The position numbers and the translations under genes are program-made. A model generated the notes under the pieces. It was not told the origin of the DNA and made no database searches. It saw only the letters and a program-made list of their open reading frames with translations. A DNA stretch of 64,000 nt from Paracoccaceae bacterium (GTDB lineage: Bacteria; Pseudomonadota; Alphaproteobacteria; Rhodobacterales; Rhodobacteraceae), in the NCBI GenBank assembly GCA_033344815.1, contig JAWPMR010000001.1, positions 4,450,136 through 4,514,135 on the forward strand. The letters run 5' to 3'. Below, one piece after another: positions 45,967 to 54,497 of this stretch; within the stretch, counting starts at the first letter, position 1; every line of letters starts with the position of its first letter.

Positions 45967-46587
45967 ATGTGGGACCGTAATCAAATGGCAGCGCGTGCCG
46001 CCCAAGAACTCGAAGACGGTATGTATGTGAACCTCGGTATCGGGATTCCGACGCTGGTCGCCAATTACGTGGGCGACAAGGACATTACCCTGCAATCCGA
46101 AAACGGGATGCTGGGCATGGGACCATTCCCTTTTGAAGGCGAAGAAGATCCCGACCTGATCAACGCGGGAAAGCAGACGATCACTGAGCTGCGCCGCACC
46201 TCATATTTTGATTCTGCACAGAGCTTTGGCATGATCCGCGGCGGCAAGATTGCGGCGGCTATTCTTGGTGCCATGGAAGTGGCTGAAAATGGGGATCTGG
46301 CGAATTGGATGATTCCGGGAAAGTTGGTCAAAGGCATGGGCGGCGCGATGGATCTGGTTGCGGGTGTCGGGCGCGTGATCGTTGTCATGGATCACACCAA
46401 TAAACATGGTGACAGCAAGATATTGAAAGAATGCACGCTTCCTTTGACCGGCAAGAGCGTTGTGGACCGGATCATCACGAACCTGGGCGTGTTAGATGTA
46501 GTAGAGGGCGGTTTGAGGATTGTTGAAACGGCGGATGGGGTAACGGAAGATGAGTTGCGCGCGGCGACACAGGCAAAGATTGTCTAG
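45967..46587 (+). CDS. scoB: 3-oxoacid CoA-transferase subunit B
   Basis: A 206-residue beta chain starting immediately after scoA. It contains YVNLGIGIPTLVANYV and the catalytic-glutamate motif SENGMLGMG (Glu of the family thioester intermediate), then GGAMDLVAGVGRVIVVMDHTNK. Length is normal. Its role is ketone-body or short 3-oxoacid activation. Confidence 0.95.
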   Translation: MWDRNQMAARAAQELEDGMYVNLGIGIPTLVANYVGDKDITLQSENGMLGMGPFPFEGEEDPDLINAGKQTITELRRTSYFDSAQSFGMIRGGKIAAAILGAMEVAENGDLANWMIPGKLVKGMGGAMDLVAGVGRVIVVMDHTNKHGDSKILKECTLPLTGKSVVDRIITNLGVLDVVEGGLRIVETADGVTEDELRAATQAKIV

Positions 46588-46952
46588 CTGAGAAAGCATC
46601 GTCGGATTGAGCGCCGCAGGAATTGTGGATGCTCCCACAGTGTTTTTATTTTGATCCGCGGAATTGCCATTCTGGTCCTGTATAGCTGCTGTGGGCTATC
46701 TTTGTGTGGTCAGGCGCAAAGAGCCTCCACCTCGATGGCTCTTTGACGTCGCGAGTTGAACACAGAACAAATGGCTCATTGATACACACCGATGTCCGCA
46801 GCAAAGATGGCATGCGTTGGATCATAGAGAGGTTGTTCCGGCGGATAATCGGGCGCCAGATAATTAGGCTTGCTGGACTAAGCCGAGTGTCCATTTACTG
46901 TATGAAATGTAATGAAAAACATTTTGTCACCAAGCATGTGAGCTTTTTGCGA
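46588..46952. other. Region between scoB and the IS256-family remnant
   Basis: No gene recognised. It includes a perfect nine-pair inverted repeat, CAAAGAGCC (46717-46725) with GGCTCTTTG (46737-46745) and an 11-base loop, but no T-run follows, so it is a weak terminator candidate for scoAB at best. Confidence 0.45.
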
Positions 46953-46979
46953 GGGAGTATCCGAAACTCTGTGTATGAG
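46953..46979 (+). repeat. IS256-family terminal inverted repeat, left
   Basis: Pairs with 48261-48287 with a few mismatches in the middle; the inner 11 bases, CTGTGTATGAG, are identical in both. Confidence 0.75.
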
Positions 46980-47004
46980 GCTTAGCCCATGCGGTTGAAA
47001 CAGG

Positions 47005-48219
47005 TCATCGGTTGAACCGTTCAGGGTAGAGAATTGCGAACTGGTTTCCGGCAGCAACCCATTCCCTGACACACCCTCCAGTGTTCTCGAATTTTCGGAT
47101 TGCCAAATAGATCAGCTTGGTTGCGGCATCGTCTGTTGGAAAGCTGCCACGTGTTTTCGTGGTTTTCCGGATCACCCGGTTCAGGCTTTCAATCGCATTC
47201 GTCGTATAGATGATCTTGCGGACAGAGGGCGGGAAGGCAAAGAACGGGATGACCTCCTGCCATGCGCGCCGCCAGCTTGGCGCGATTGAGGGTTATTTTG
47301 TGCCCCAATCAGCTTTGAAATCATCCAAGGCTTTGGCGGCTTCCTCGTCGTCTACCGCCTGATAAACCCGACGCAGGTTTTTGGCCACTGCCTTGCGGTC
47401 TTTCCAGCCGCAGAAGTTCAGGGAGTGGCGCACAAGGTGCACGATGCAGGTTTGTACAGTCGTATCAGGGAAGGCTGCGTTGATGGCGTCAGGGAAACCC
47501 GTGAGGCCGTCTACAACGGCGATCAGGATATCTTCCACACCTCGTTTGCGCAGGTTATTCATGATCGACAGCCAGAAATTGGCCCCCTCGTTGGCCGCGA
47601 TCCACAGGCCCAGAATCTCGCGTTCGCCCTTCGCAGTGATCCCCAAGGCCACGTAGACGGCCTTGTTTTTAACCTGACGACTTTTAGCGTAGCGGATTTT
47701 GACCCTGAGAGCGTCGAGAAAAACGATAGGATAAACTGGTTCCAAGGCACGGTTTTGCTAATCTGAAACCTCCTCCAGAACCGAATCGGTGACGCGACTA
47801 ACCAGGTCGGCAGAAACCTTCAGGCCATAAACCTCTTCAAGGTGGGCGCGGATATCGCGGGTCGAGAGACCCGCAGCATAAAGCCCGATGATCTTGTCAT
47901 CCATCCTGTCGATCCGGGTTTGGCCCTTCTGGATCAGCTCAGGTTCGAAACTGTCTTTACGGTCGCGTGGGATGTCAATCGGTACCGCACCGTCGTTGCC
48001 CTTCAGCACTTTGCGCGTCACCCCATTACGCCGATTGGCCTGCTGGCTGGCAGGCTCACCATGTGGCTCATAGCCCAGATGCTCGGTCAGTTCCGCGCCC
48101 AACATCCGTTCCATCAGCCGGACCTTCAGTTCCTTCATCAGGCCCTTGTCGCCGAGTAAATCCTCGGGTCGTTCAAAGCCGCTAAGCAGCTCGTCCAGTA
48201 ATTCTTTGGAAATCGTCAT
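47005..48219 (-). pseudogene. IS256-family transposase with two nonsense mutations
   Basis: One uninterrupted reading register of about 404 codons from ATG 48219 to TGA 47005. It has the mutator-type DDE signatures (EPVYPIVFLDALRVK, AVVDGLTGFPDAI, TNAIESLNRVIRK). Two codons have become stops: TAG at 47758-47760 where relatives have Trp before QNR, and TAA at 47293-47295 where relatives have Tyr in KYP. No frameshift is needed to read the whole protein. The element cannot transpose by itself. Confidence 0.9.
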
Positions 48220-48260
48220 TGCAGTCATGCTCCTTCGTTGGTGAAGCATGGGCCATATTA

Positions 48261-48287
48261 CTCATACACAGAAGGTCGGACACTCTC
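48261..48287 (-). repeat. IS256-family terminal inverted repeat, right
   Basis: Reverse-complement counterpart of 46953-46979; lies 42 bp upstream of the transposase start. Confidence 0.75.
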
Positions 48288-49464
48288 TAGGCTCAGGCTC
48301 CGCCGCGTGAAACACCTGCCCTCTCAATACGTTCGTTTGCGACGCTGAGCCGACACATGGAAATCCTGGTACTTTCCGACCTCCGCGACGATATCCGGAC
48401 TAATTTTGGTCGGAACCTGTATGTCGGAAAGGAATGTCTCATCCGAGATCTGGACCATCCGTCGGCTGCGTGCGATCTGACCAACACACCAAAGCCGTGT
48501 CGGGAAAACGAGTGTGAAATTGTTAAAGATGCTGGCGCCGAACAGAGTCGTGGTCTTTCCCGGTCATCACGATTTCGATGACTTCCGGCTCGATCATGAA
48601 GGCCGCCCTGAACAGATCACATCTGAATTTGAAATTGGCAATTCGCAAAAGATGCAGTTGAATTTTGATTGAACACCCATTCTTTGAGCGACATGGTGGG
48701 TTGAATCTTAACTCGGGGCAGGGAGGTCCGCCAACGAATACCTTTTTTCTACGCCGTAATGGACTTCAGGCATATCCACGTCGCTAGAAAAGATATCGCA
48801 AGCTAAGGTGGTCTAATGTCGTCGCGGCGGAGATATGCTTGAGGTTGCTGGACCATGTGTCAAGCGAGCCAATCGCGGATCAAACTTTCGTCTCAACCCC
48901 TCATTTGCCACGCCGGTCTGTGCTTGAGAATAAGCCAAGAATTTGCACCGCTGCTTATGCTAGTGACCAGTACGAACTCGTCCAGTAACTTCACCCTGCG
49001 CGCTGCTTCTTCGGGTGCTGCTTCAGGATGAAGAATGGGCGCGTTGGAGACACGTATCTGATCAATGTATCACTCAGATATCCAGGCGCCGGATCGTATC
49101 CGACTGCTCGGATCAGAGAGCTGAGTTTTGACTTGTCGCTCTCAACCTGAGGGCGGATGCTAAAACACTGTTTGGACGAGCCTGGTGGTTGTTCACTCAC
49201 ACGTTTGCGCCAAAGGCCATTTGTATGTGCAAGGAATGTGCAGAAACGCACAGACACGCCAGAGCAAAACGCGAGACAGATGGTGCAGCTTGATGGAATT
49301 AGGCGGGGTCGCCGCCGGTCCCCTCATTTCGACGAACCAATTGTGGTTTGAAGGGCACTAACAGGGCAGGCAGAAATACAGTTCAACGAAAAGTTTGAAC
49401 ATTCATCTTGGGTTGTCTGGGAGCATTGAGCCGGTGCGGTACGTCTTGAATGACCTGAACTGTC
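48288..49464. other. Gene-poor region between the two insertion sequences
   Basis: About 1.2 kb, with one decayed coding fragment (48324-48597) and no other supported feature. Together with the flanking IS elements it marks a region of past insertion and loss. Confidence 0.5.
48324..48597 (-). pseudogene. Unidentified frameshifted remnant
   Basis: Minus-strand ATG 48597 opens a 24-codon frame (MIEPEVIEIVMTGKDHDSVR); after one frameshift a second segment of about 70 codons continues to TGA 48324, including VQISDETFLSDIQVPTKISP. Both parts look like real protein. Family not recognised. Confidence 0.3.
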
Positions 49465-49472
49465 GGTGCAGG
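49465..49472 (+). repeat. IS66 target-site duplication GGTGCAGG, left copy
   Basis: Identical to 51989-51996 on the other side of the element; eight bases is the usual IS66 duplication length. Confidence 0.9.
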
Positions 49473-49494
49473 GTAAGCGTCCGGTCAGGCCGGC

Positions 49495-51079
49495 TTATGG
49501 GGCGGTTTTCCATGGCAGGAGATCATCGACACGGTTGATCTTGTAATCTGGAATGCGAGCGAGTGTGTCGGCCAGCCAGACCTGCGGATCAATGCCGTTC
49601 AGTTTGGCGGTTTCGATCAGGTTATAGGCGATAGCGGCGGCGCGGCCACCGGTCTGTGATCCAACGAACAGGTAGTTCTTGCGCCCGATTGCGACGGACC
49701 GCATCGCCCGTTCGGCTGTGGTGTTGTCCAACTCCAAGATGCCGTGGTCGAGGTAAGGACGCAGCCGAGCCATGCGCGTCAGGGCATAGCGGATTGTCCC
49801 CGCCAGCGGTGACTTACCAGAGATACTGGGGAGTTGGGCGTGTAGCCAGGCTTCGAGATCGTCGAAGATCGATTTTGCCTGCGCTTGTCGGAGATGCGCA
49901 CGCCGTTCTGGCGGCGATCCACGGGCCTCTTTCTCGACAGCGTAGAGCTGCGCGATACGCTTTATGGCTTCATCTGCGATTGCCGAACCCTGAGCGCGGT
50001 GGACGTCCACGAACTTACGTCCCGCTGCCCGGCAGTCGTTTGCGCAGCGAAACGATGAGAGGGGACATGCGCCATGCAGGCGACCTCGCGGATATCGCCT
50101 GAACGGTAAAGGTCTTCGAACCCGGCATAGCCGTCCGCATGCATCCAGCCATGGTATTTGGCGAGATGATCTTTGGGGTGCTGGCCTTTGCGATCAGGGG
50201 AGATTTGATACCAGCTTGCGGGTGGCACGTCGCTGCCCCACGGTCTCTCGTCGCGCCCATAGGCCATAATCGCGCGGTCGCGGTCTTTCCGGTGCCGGGT
50301 GCCAGCATTTTGACCGGCGTGTCGTCTGCAAAGATCGCTCACCCGGCCAGCACGTGCCGTCCAATGGCATCGGCCAGTGGTTCCAAAAGTGCTGTGGACT
50401 TGCCGATCCAATCCGCCAGCGTTGAACGATCAATGTCGATCCCATCGCGCTCGAAGATGCCGCTTTGGCGATAGAGCGGCAGATGGTCGGCGTATTTGTT
50501 AACCAGAACATACGCCAGCAAACCCGGACCGGGGCGGCCCCGTTCGATGGGACGCAATGGCAATGCGGCTTGTGTGAATGCCTCGCAACCCGAACAGGCA
50601 AAGCGCGGTCGAACGATGCGGTTCACAATGAAGCGGCCAGGAACGTATTCCAGTTCCTCGGTCACGTCCTCGCCCAGGCGGCGCAGTCCACCATCGCATT
50701 GAGGGCAATCATCATCGCCAGTCGTCAGCTCCACCTCCATGCGCGGGATGTGATCGGGGATCGGGCGGCGCTTGGGTTTGTCTTGCGGCTCTTCGTCAGG
50801 AAGACGCAGCTTTGCTGTCATCTTGGCAACGGCGATCCCGCTTGTTTCCAGCGCAAGTTGAAGCTGTTCGATGCTCTCGGATGACGACCCGAACCGGTGA
50901 TGGCCCCTCTCGGCAGATTTGACTGCACCAAATCGCCTGCCGGGCAAGGGTTGACCAGCCAGCTGATGCCGCAACTTCTCGATCAAGACTGCCTGCGACT
51001 TCACCTCGGCCAGCAAAAGCGCTGTGAACTACCTCAGCTCGTCAGGATCTTTCGGTAAAGATTTGTCGACGTCCAGCAT
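49495..51079 (-). pseudogene. tnpC: IS66 transposase TnpC, multiply disrupted
   Basis: Allowing for four lesions the gene reads as about 514 codons from ATG 51079: leucine-rich N-terminus, zinc-finger region (CPQCDGG, CSGC) and DDE transposase core (FADDTPVK, GWMHADGYAGF, ELDNTTAERAMR). Lesions: TAG at 51029-51031, TGA at 50339-50341, a one-base deletion near 50263, and a small palindromic insertion at about 50020-50063. With the insertion removed and the missing base restored, the length is a whole number of codons. Confidence 0.9.
50020..50063 (-). repeat. Two-hairpin repeat element, copy in tnpC
   Basis: An insertion of about 41 bases between the codons for HV and RKFVDV of TnpC. On the plus strand it reads CTGCCCGGCAG (a dyad), then a hairpin with arms TCGTTT/AAACGA, then GAGAGGG. 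The copy in tnpA has the same outer parts with a different stem. Confidence 0.7.
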
Positions 51080-51128
51080 GGCCAGACCATAACAAAACAA
51101 CAGCGCGACGGGAATCCCATGCGGGCGT

Positions 51129-51476
51129 TTATCCTGCCTTGAGCGGTGTCCAACTGCGCTGCGGCACACGCCAATCGATCCCTTCCAAAAGCATTGCCAA
51201 CTGAGTTGGCGTCAGGGCTATTTTGCCCTCTTTCGCCGATGGCCACACGAACCGACCCTTCTCCAAGCGCTTACTGAACAGGCAGGCACCTTGTCCGTCC
51301 CACCAAATGATTTTGATGAGATCGCCGCGCCGACCACGGAAGACAAACAGATGGCCCGTGAACGGATCCTGCTTCAGCGTTTGTTCGGCCTGCGCCGCAA
51401 GCGTTGTGAACCCACGCCGCATGTCGGTCACACCGGCAGCCAGCCAGACCCGCGTGGTCGCCGGAACCGGGATCAT
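51129..51476 (-). CDS. tnpB: IS66 accessory protein TnpB (Orf2)
   Basis: A 115-residue protein with the IS66 Orf2 signature: [45 protein letters not shown] and GRFVWP. It is the only intact gene of the element and overlaps tnpA by four bases. TnpB is needed for transposition but is not the catalytic protein. Confidence 0.95.
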   Translation of the reverse strand: MIPVPATTRVWLAAGVTDMRRGFTTLAAQAEQTLKQDPFTGHLFVFRGRRGDLIKIIWWDGQGACLFSKRLEKGRFVWPSAKEGKIALTPTQLAMLLEGIDWRVPQRSWTPLKAG

Positions 51477-51903
51477 ACAGACAGACCTCGGATGAGCCGG
51501 GCCAGTACTTCTGGATCATAGCTGCCAACAATCCTCAGCTGATGACCGCCTGCGATGTCGATCTCAATTGCGCAGTGTTCGGAAGCGGCATTGGCTGCAA
51601 GAGTGGGGGTCGGTTCTTCGGCCACCGGCCGATCAACAATCTCAACTGGAAGGAAACAAGACTGAGGGGCAGCCTGTTCTTCGACGGCCTTCAGATCGGG
51701 TGCAGATTTTGGATCACGCAGCCACTTATGGATCAGATTGGTGTTCATCCACTGCCAGGCAGTGCATGTTTGCATGCACGAGAGGGGGCATACCGCCGCG
51801 CGACCTGCCCCACCGATACCCCCGGCGCGCACGTTTGCAAGCAGATCGAAACCTTCTCCTCATCCGACCAGAAACGCTTCTTCTGACCCTTCTTCCCCGC
51901 CAT
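51473..51903 (-). pseudogene. tnpA: IS66 TnpA, disrupted by a palindromic insertion
   Basis: Starts at ATG 51903 with a Lys-rich N-terminus (AGKKGQKKRFWSDEEKVSIC) and the helix-turn-helix region VGQVARRYA, which is normally followed by NxNLIHKWL. A 38-base insertion at 51749-51786 separates these and shifts the frame; removing it restores exactly 131 codons including the stop. The C-terminal part through [19 protein letters not shown] is open. Confidence 0.9.
51749..51786 (-). repeat. Two-hairpin repeat element, copy in tnpA
   Basis: A 38-base insertion. On the plus strand it contains CTGCCAGGCAG (a dyad), a hairpin with arms GTGCATG/CATGCAC, then GAGAGGG. Outer parts match the copy at 50020-50063; the inner stem has a different sequence but still pairs. 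Confidence 0.75.
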
Positions 51904-51988
51904 ATCTGCCCTCAAGATGTCCACTATCGTTGGTGGACACTATCAACACACTCTATGAACCGTCAGAGCAGCCAGGCCGAACGCTTAC

Positions 51989-51996
51989 GGTGCAGG
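51989..51996 (+). repeat. IS66 target-site duplication GGTGCAGG, right copy
   Basis: Identical to 49465-49472; marks the right end of the element at 51988. Confidence 0.9.
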
Positions 51997-52093
51997 CGAT
52001 GCGCCAGCGTATTGTAAATGTCCTTCCTGACCATAAGGTCAGCGCCACGTACTGCGGGCGCTTACTGCAGCGAGCAGCAAAACCTGCGTGTTG

Positions 52094-53464
52094 TCAGCCC
52101 AGAACGGCTTTTACGGCATGTCTCGTGGCCTCTACAACGCGATCAGCTTCTGGCTCTGTAAGACAGAAAGGCGGCGCGAAGCCGATGATATCGCCCTGCG
52201 GCATCGCACGCGCAATCACGCCTTGGCGCAACATTTCAGCCACAATCTGTACATTGATTTTGCGCGATGGATCATAAAATCTGCGTGTATCGCGGTCTTG
52301 CACCAGCTCCACAGCGCATAACAGTCCGGCTCCGCGAATGTCGCCGACGCACCCATGGTCGCCCAATGCATCGCGCATCGCGGCCAGTAAGTAGCGCCCC
52401 ATGCGGCCCGCGTTATCCACAAGCCCAAGCGCGTCGATCAGCTTGAGGTTCGCGACCCCTGCCGCGGCGCCAATGGGGTGCGCAGAATATGTCCACCCGT
52501 GGCCGAGGGGGCCATTTTCATCGGTGCCTCGCTCCAGTACCTTCCACATCTTCTCGGAAACGACAGAGCCTGAAAGGGGTGCATAGGCTGAGGTCAGTCC
52601 CTTTGCGATTGTCATCAAATCCGGTTCCAGCCCATAGAAATCAGCCCCGAATGGTGTTCCAAGCCTGCCAAAACCGGTGACGACCTCGTCCACAATCAGT
52701 AGGATGTCGTGTTTGCGCAGCACCGTCTGGATCGCGTCCCAATACCCCGCGGGTGGCGGCACAATGCCGCCCGTGCCAAGAACCGGCTCTCCGATGAAGG
52801 CTGCAATGGTGTCTGCCCCCTCCCGGTCAATCAGCGCTTCCAGTTCTGCGGCACAATGAGCGGTGAAAGCCTCCTCGCTCATGTCCAAATCAGCGCGGTG
52901 ATAATAGTAGGGTGCTTCTGTGTGCAGTACCGGTGCCAGTGGCAGATCAAACTTTTTGTGGAATAAATCCAACCCGGTAAGAGACCCGGTCATTAACCCG
53001 GAGCCGTGATATCCACGCCAGCGCGAGATGATTTTTTTCTTGTCCGGCCGCTGCAGAATGTTGTTGTAATACCAGACCAATTTGATGTTGGTCTCATTGG
53101 CATCCGACCCCGACAGCCCAAAATAGACCTTGGACATATTGGCAGGTGCGCGATCGATCACCATCTTGGCCAGCGTCACCGAGGCCTCTGTGCCATGTCC
53201 GGCATAGGCGTGGTAATAGGCCAATTCGCGGGCCTGATCAGCAATGGCATCTGTAATTTCCGCGTGGCCATAACCTGCATTGACGCAATAAAGACCGGCA
53301 AAAGCATCGAGCATCTGCGTGCCATCCCGGTCCTCAATGTAAACGCCAGAGCCGCGTGTAATGATGCGCGAAGGTGTTTCACCGCGGGCATGCTGGGCAA
53401 GGTGAGTGGAGGCATGGAAAAAATTCTCGCGGTCCCACTCGGCAAGCGTATCGTTTCGCAGCAT
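52094..53464 (-). CDS. doeD: Class III aminotransferase, ectoine catabolism (diaminobutyrate transaminase)
   Basis: A 456-residue PLP aminotransferase: GLSGSDANETNIKLVWYYNN near the cofactor phosphate, Asp259 in VDEVVTGFGRLG and Schiff-base Lys288 in TIAKGLTSAYAPLSG. It follows doeB and doeA, where DoeD converts L-2,4-diaminobutyrate to aspartate semialdehyde. ATG 53464 is preceded by AAGGGA. Class III transaminases also act on taurine, beta-alanine or polyamines, so the assignment is from context. Its stop is about 100 bp from the IS66 insertion. Confidence 0.82.
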   Translation of the reverse strand: MLRNDTLAEWDRENFFHASTHLAQHARGETPSRIITRGSGVYIEDRDGTQMLDAFAGLYCVNAGYGHAEITDAIADQARELAYYHAYAGHGTEASVTLAKMVIDRAPANMSKVYFGLSGSDANETNIKLVWYYNNILQRPDKKKIISRWRGYHGSGLMTGSLTGLDLFHKKFDLPLAPVLHTEAPYYYHRADLDMSEEAFTAHCAAELEALIDREGADTIAAFIGEPVLGTGGIVPPPAGYWDAIQTVLRKHDILLIVDEVVTGFGRLGTPFGADFYGLEPDLMTIAKGLTSAYAPLSGSVVSEKMWKVLERGTDENGPLGHGWTYSAHPIGAAAGVANLKLIDALGLVDNAGRMGRYLLAAMRDALGDHGCVGDIRGAGLLCAVELVQDRDTRRFYDPSRKINVQIVAEMLRQGVIARAMPQGDIIGFAPPFCLTEPEADRVVEATRHAVKAVLG

Positions 53465-53499
53465 GTTTTTTCCCTTCAGTGCGTGTATTTTGTAATCGG

Positions 53500-54495
53500 T
53501 CAGACCGAGTGTTCTACAGACAGCACCGTAAGACAATCACCGGCCTGAACAAGCCCTGGATGATGGCGCGCCGTGACCACGCCATCCATTTGGGCCTTGA
53601 TGACAGCCGGGCGGCGATCAAGGTGGTGTATATCCCAGATGCGCAACAGGGTTGCGTCTTTATGCACAAGATCACCAAGGTTTACCGTGAATTCGACCAA
53701 ACCGGGATCAGGAGCGAAGTGGAAACAGGCCGGGTCTGGTTGGGACAGTTGCCGCGTGGGCCCGTGTTCGGGCGTTCCAGACAAAATACTCGCGTGTATC
53801 AGCAGGTTTCTCGCTCCTTTACGGGCAATTGCGACGGTTTTCGGCGTTGCGGTGCCACCGCCACCCAGTTCCGTCGTGACGAAGGTTTTTCCCAAACCTT
53901 CGGCGGCATCATCATACATGCCAAGCGAGTCAATCTCGCGCATCTCGACGCTGAAGGGCGCGTTGAAAGCGTCCCGTGCGGCGCGACATCGTGCTTCCTG
54001 TTCCTTGTCATCAAGAACATGCGAGGCGGCATAAGGCAGAAAATCGAGTGTTTTGCCGCCGGAATGAAAATCCAGCACAACATCTGCCATTGGCAAAAGG
54101 GTGCGTTGAAAGTAATCTGCAATCTTTTCTGTGGGTGAGCCATCCGGTTTACCCGGGAACACGCGGTTCATATTGCCCTGATCCAGCGGGGATACGCGCG
54201 TTCCCTGGCTAAATGCGGGCTGGTTCATGAAGGGGATCAGGATCACGCGGCCGGTGATATGCGCGGGATCAAGGGTTTGCGCAAGCGCGCGTAAGGCCAG
54301 CGGCCCCTCGTATTCATCGCCGTGGTTACCGCCGGTCAACAGGGCAGAGGGTCCATCGCCGTTTTTGACAACGCAAATCGGGATCAAGATGGAGCCCCAA
54401 GCACTGTCGTTGCGACTATGGGGCAGGTGCAAATGACCGTGTTGCACCCCATCCTGATTAAAATCAACCGTTGCAGAGATCGGATTGTCGCGCAT
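53500..54495 (-). CDS. doeB: N-acetyl-L-2,4-diaminobutyrate deacetylase
   Basis: A 331-residue zinc deacylase of the aspartoacylase/succinylglutamate desuccinylase family: His58 and Glu61 (GGNHGDEYEG) and His144 (LDFHSGG) bind zinc, and GTRVSPLDQGNMNRVFPG is typical. DoeB removes the acetyl group from N-acetyl-diaminobutyrate produced by DoeA. ATG 54495 lies two bases after the doeA stop; the long upstream frame is antisense-free but overlaps doeA and is rejected. Confidence 0.9.
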   Translation of the reverse strand: MRDNPISATVDFNQDGVQHGHLHLPHSRNDSAWGSILIPICVVKNGDGPSALLTGGNHGDEYEGPLALRALAQTLDPAHITGRVILIPFMNQPAFSQGTRVSPLDQGNMNRVFPGKPDGSPTEKIADYFQRTLLPMADVVLDFHSGGKTLDFLPYAASHVLDDKEQEARCRAARDAFNAPFSVEMREIDSLGMYDDAAEGLGKTFVTTELGGGGTATPKTVAIARKGARNLLIHASILSGTPEHGPTRQLSQPDPACFHFAPDPGLVEFTVNLGDLVHKDATLLRIWDIHHLDRRPAVIKAQMDGVVTARHHPGLVQAGDCLTVLSVEHSV

Positions 54496-54497
54496 GA

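Larger units (their letters stand above)
46953..48287 (-). mobile_element. IS256-family insertion sequence, inactive
   Basis: About 1335 bp bounded by imperfect 27-bp inverted repeats: left 46953-46979, right 48261-48287 on the opposite strand, sharing the outer GAGT.TCCGA and inner CTGTGTATGAG cores. It holds a single transposase frame broken by two stop codons. No flanking target duplication was found, so the insertion is old or its ends have been rearranged. Confidence 0.85.
49473..51988 (-). mobile_element. IS66-family insertion sequence, 2516 bp
   Basis: Both ends begin GTAAGCGT reading inward and the termini are imperfect inverted repeats over about 20 bases. An exact 8-bp duplication (GGTGCAGG) flanks it. 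It contains the three IS66 genes in order tnpA, tnpB, tnpC on the minus strand. Only tnpB is intact. The exact duplication means the insertion site has not been rearranged, although the genes inside are decayed. Confidence 0.93.

Noticed and set aside
45286..46095. Minus-strand ORF of 269 codons opposite scoA
   Set aside because: Antisense to well-conserved CoA-transferase genes; no recognisable features.
46717..46745. Terminator for scoAB
   Set aside because: Perfect stem, but an 11-base loop, no T-run and 130 bp from the stop codon; not convincing.
47293..47760. Programmed stop-codon readthrough in the IS256 transposase
   Set aside because: Two different stops replace conserved Trp and Tyr codons, with no recoding signal; simple inactivation is enough.
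52059..52065. CGCTTAC as an alternative right end of IS66
   Set aside because: The exact GGTGCAGG duplication places the end at 51988; this later match lies in host DNA.
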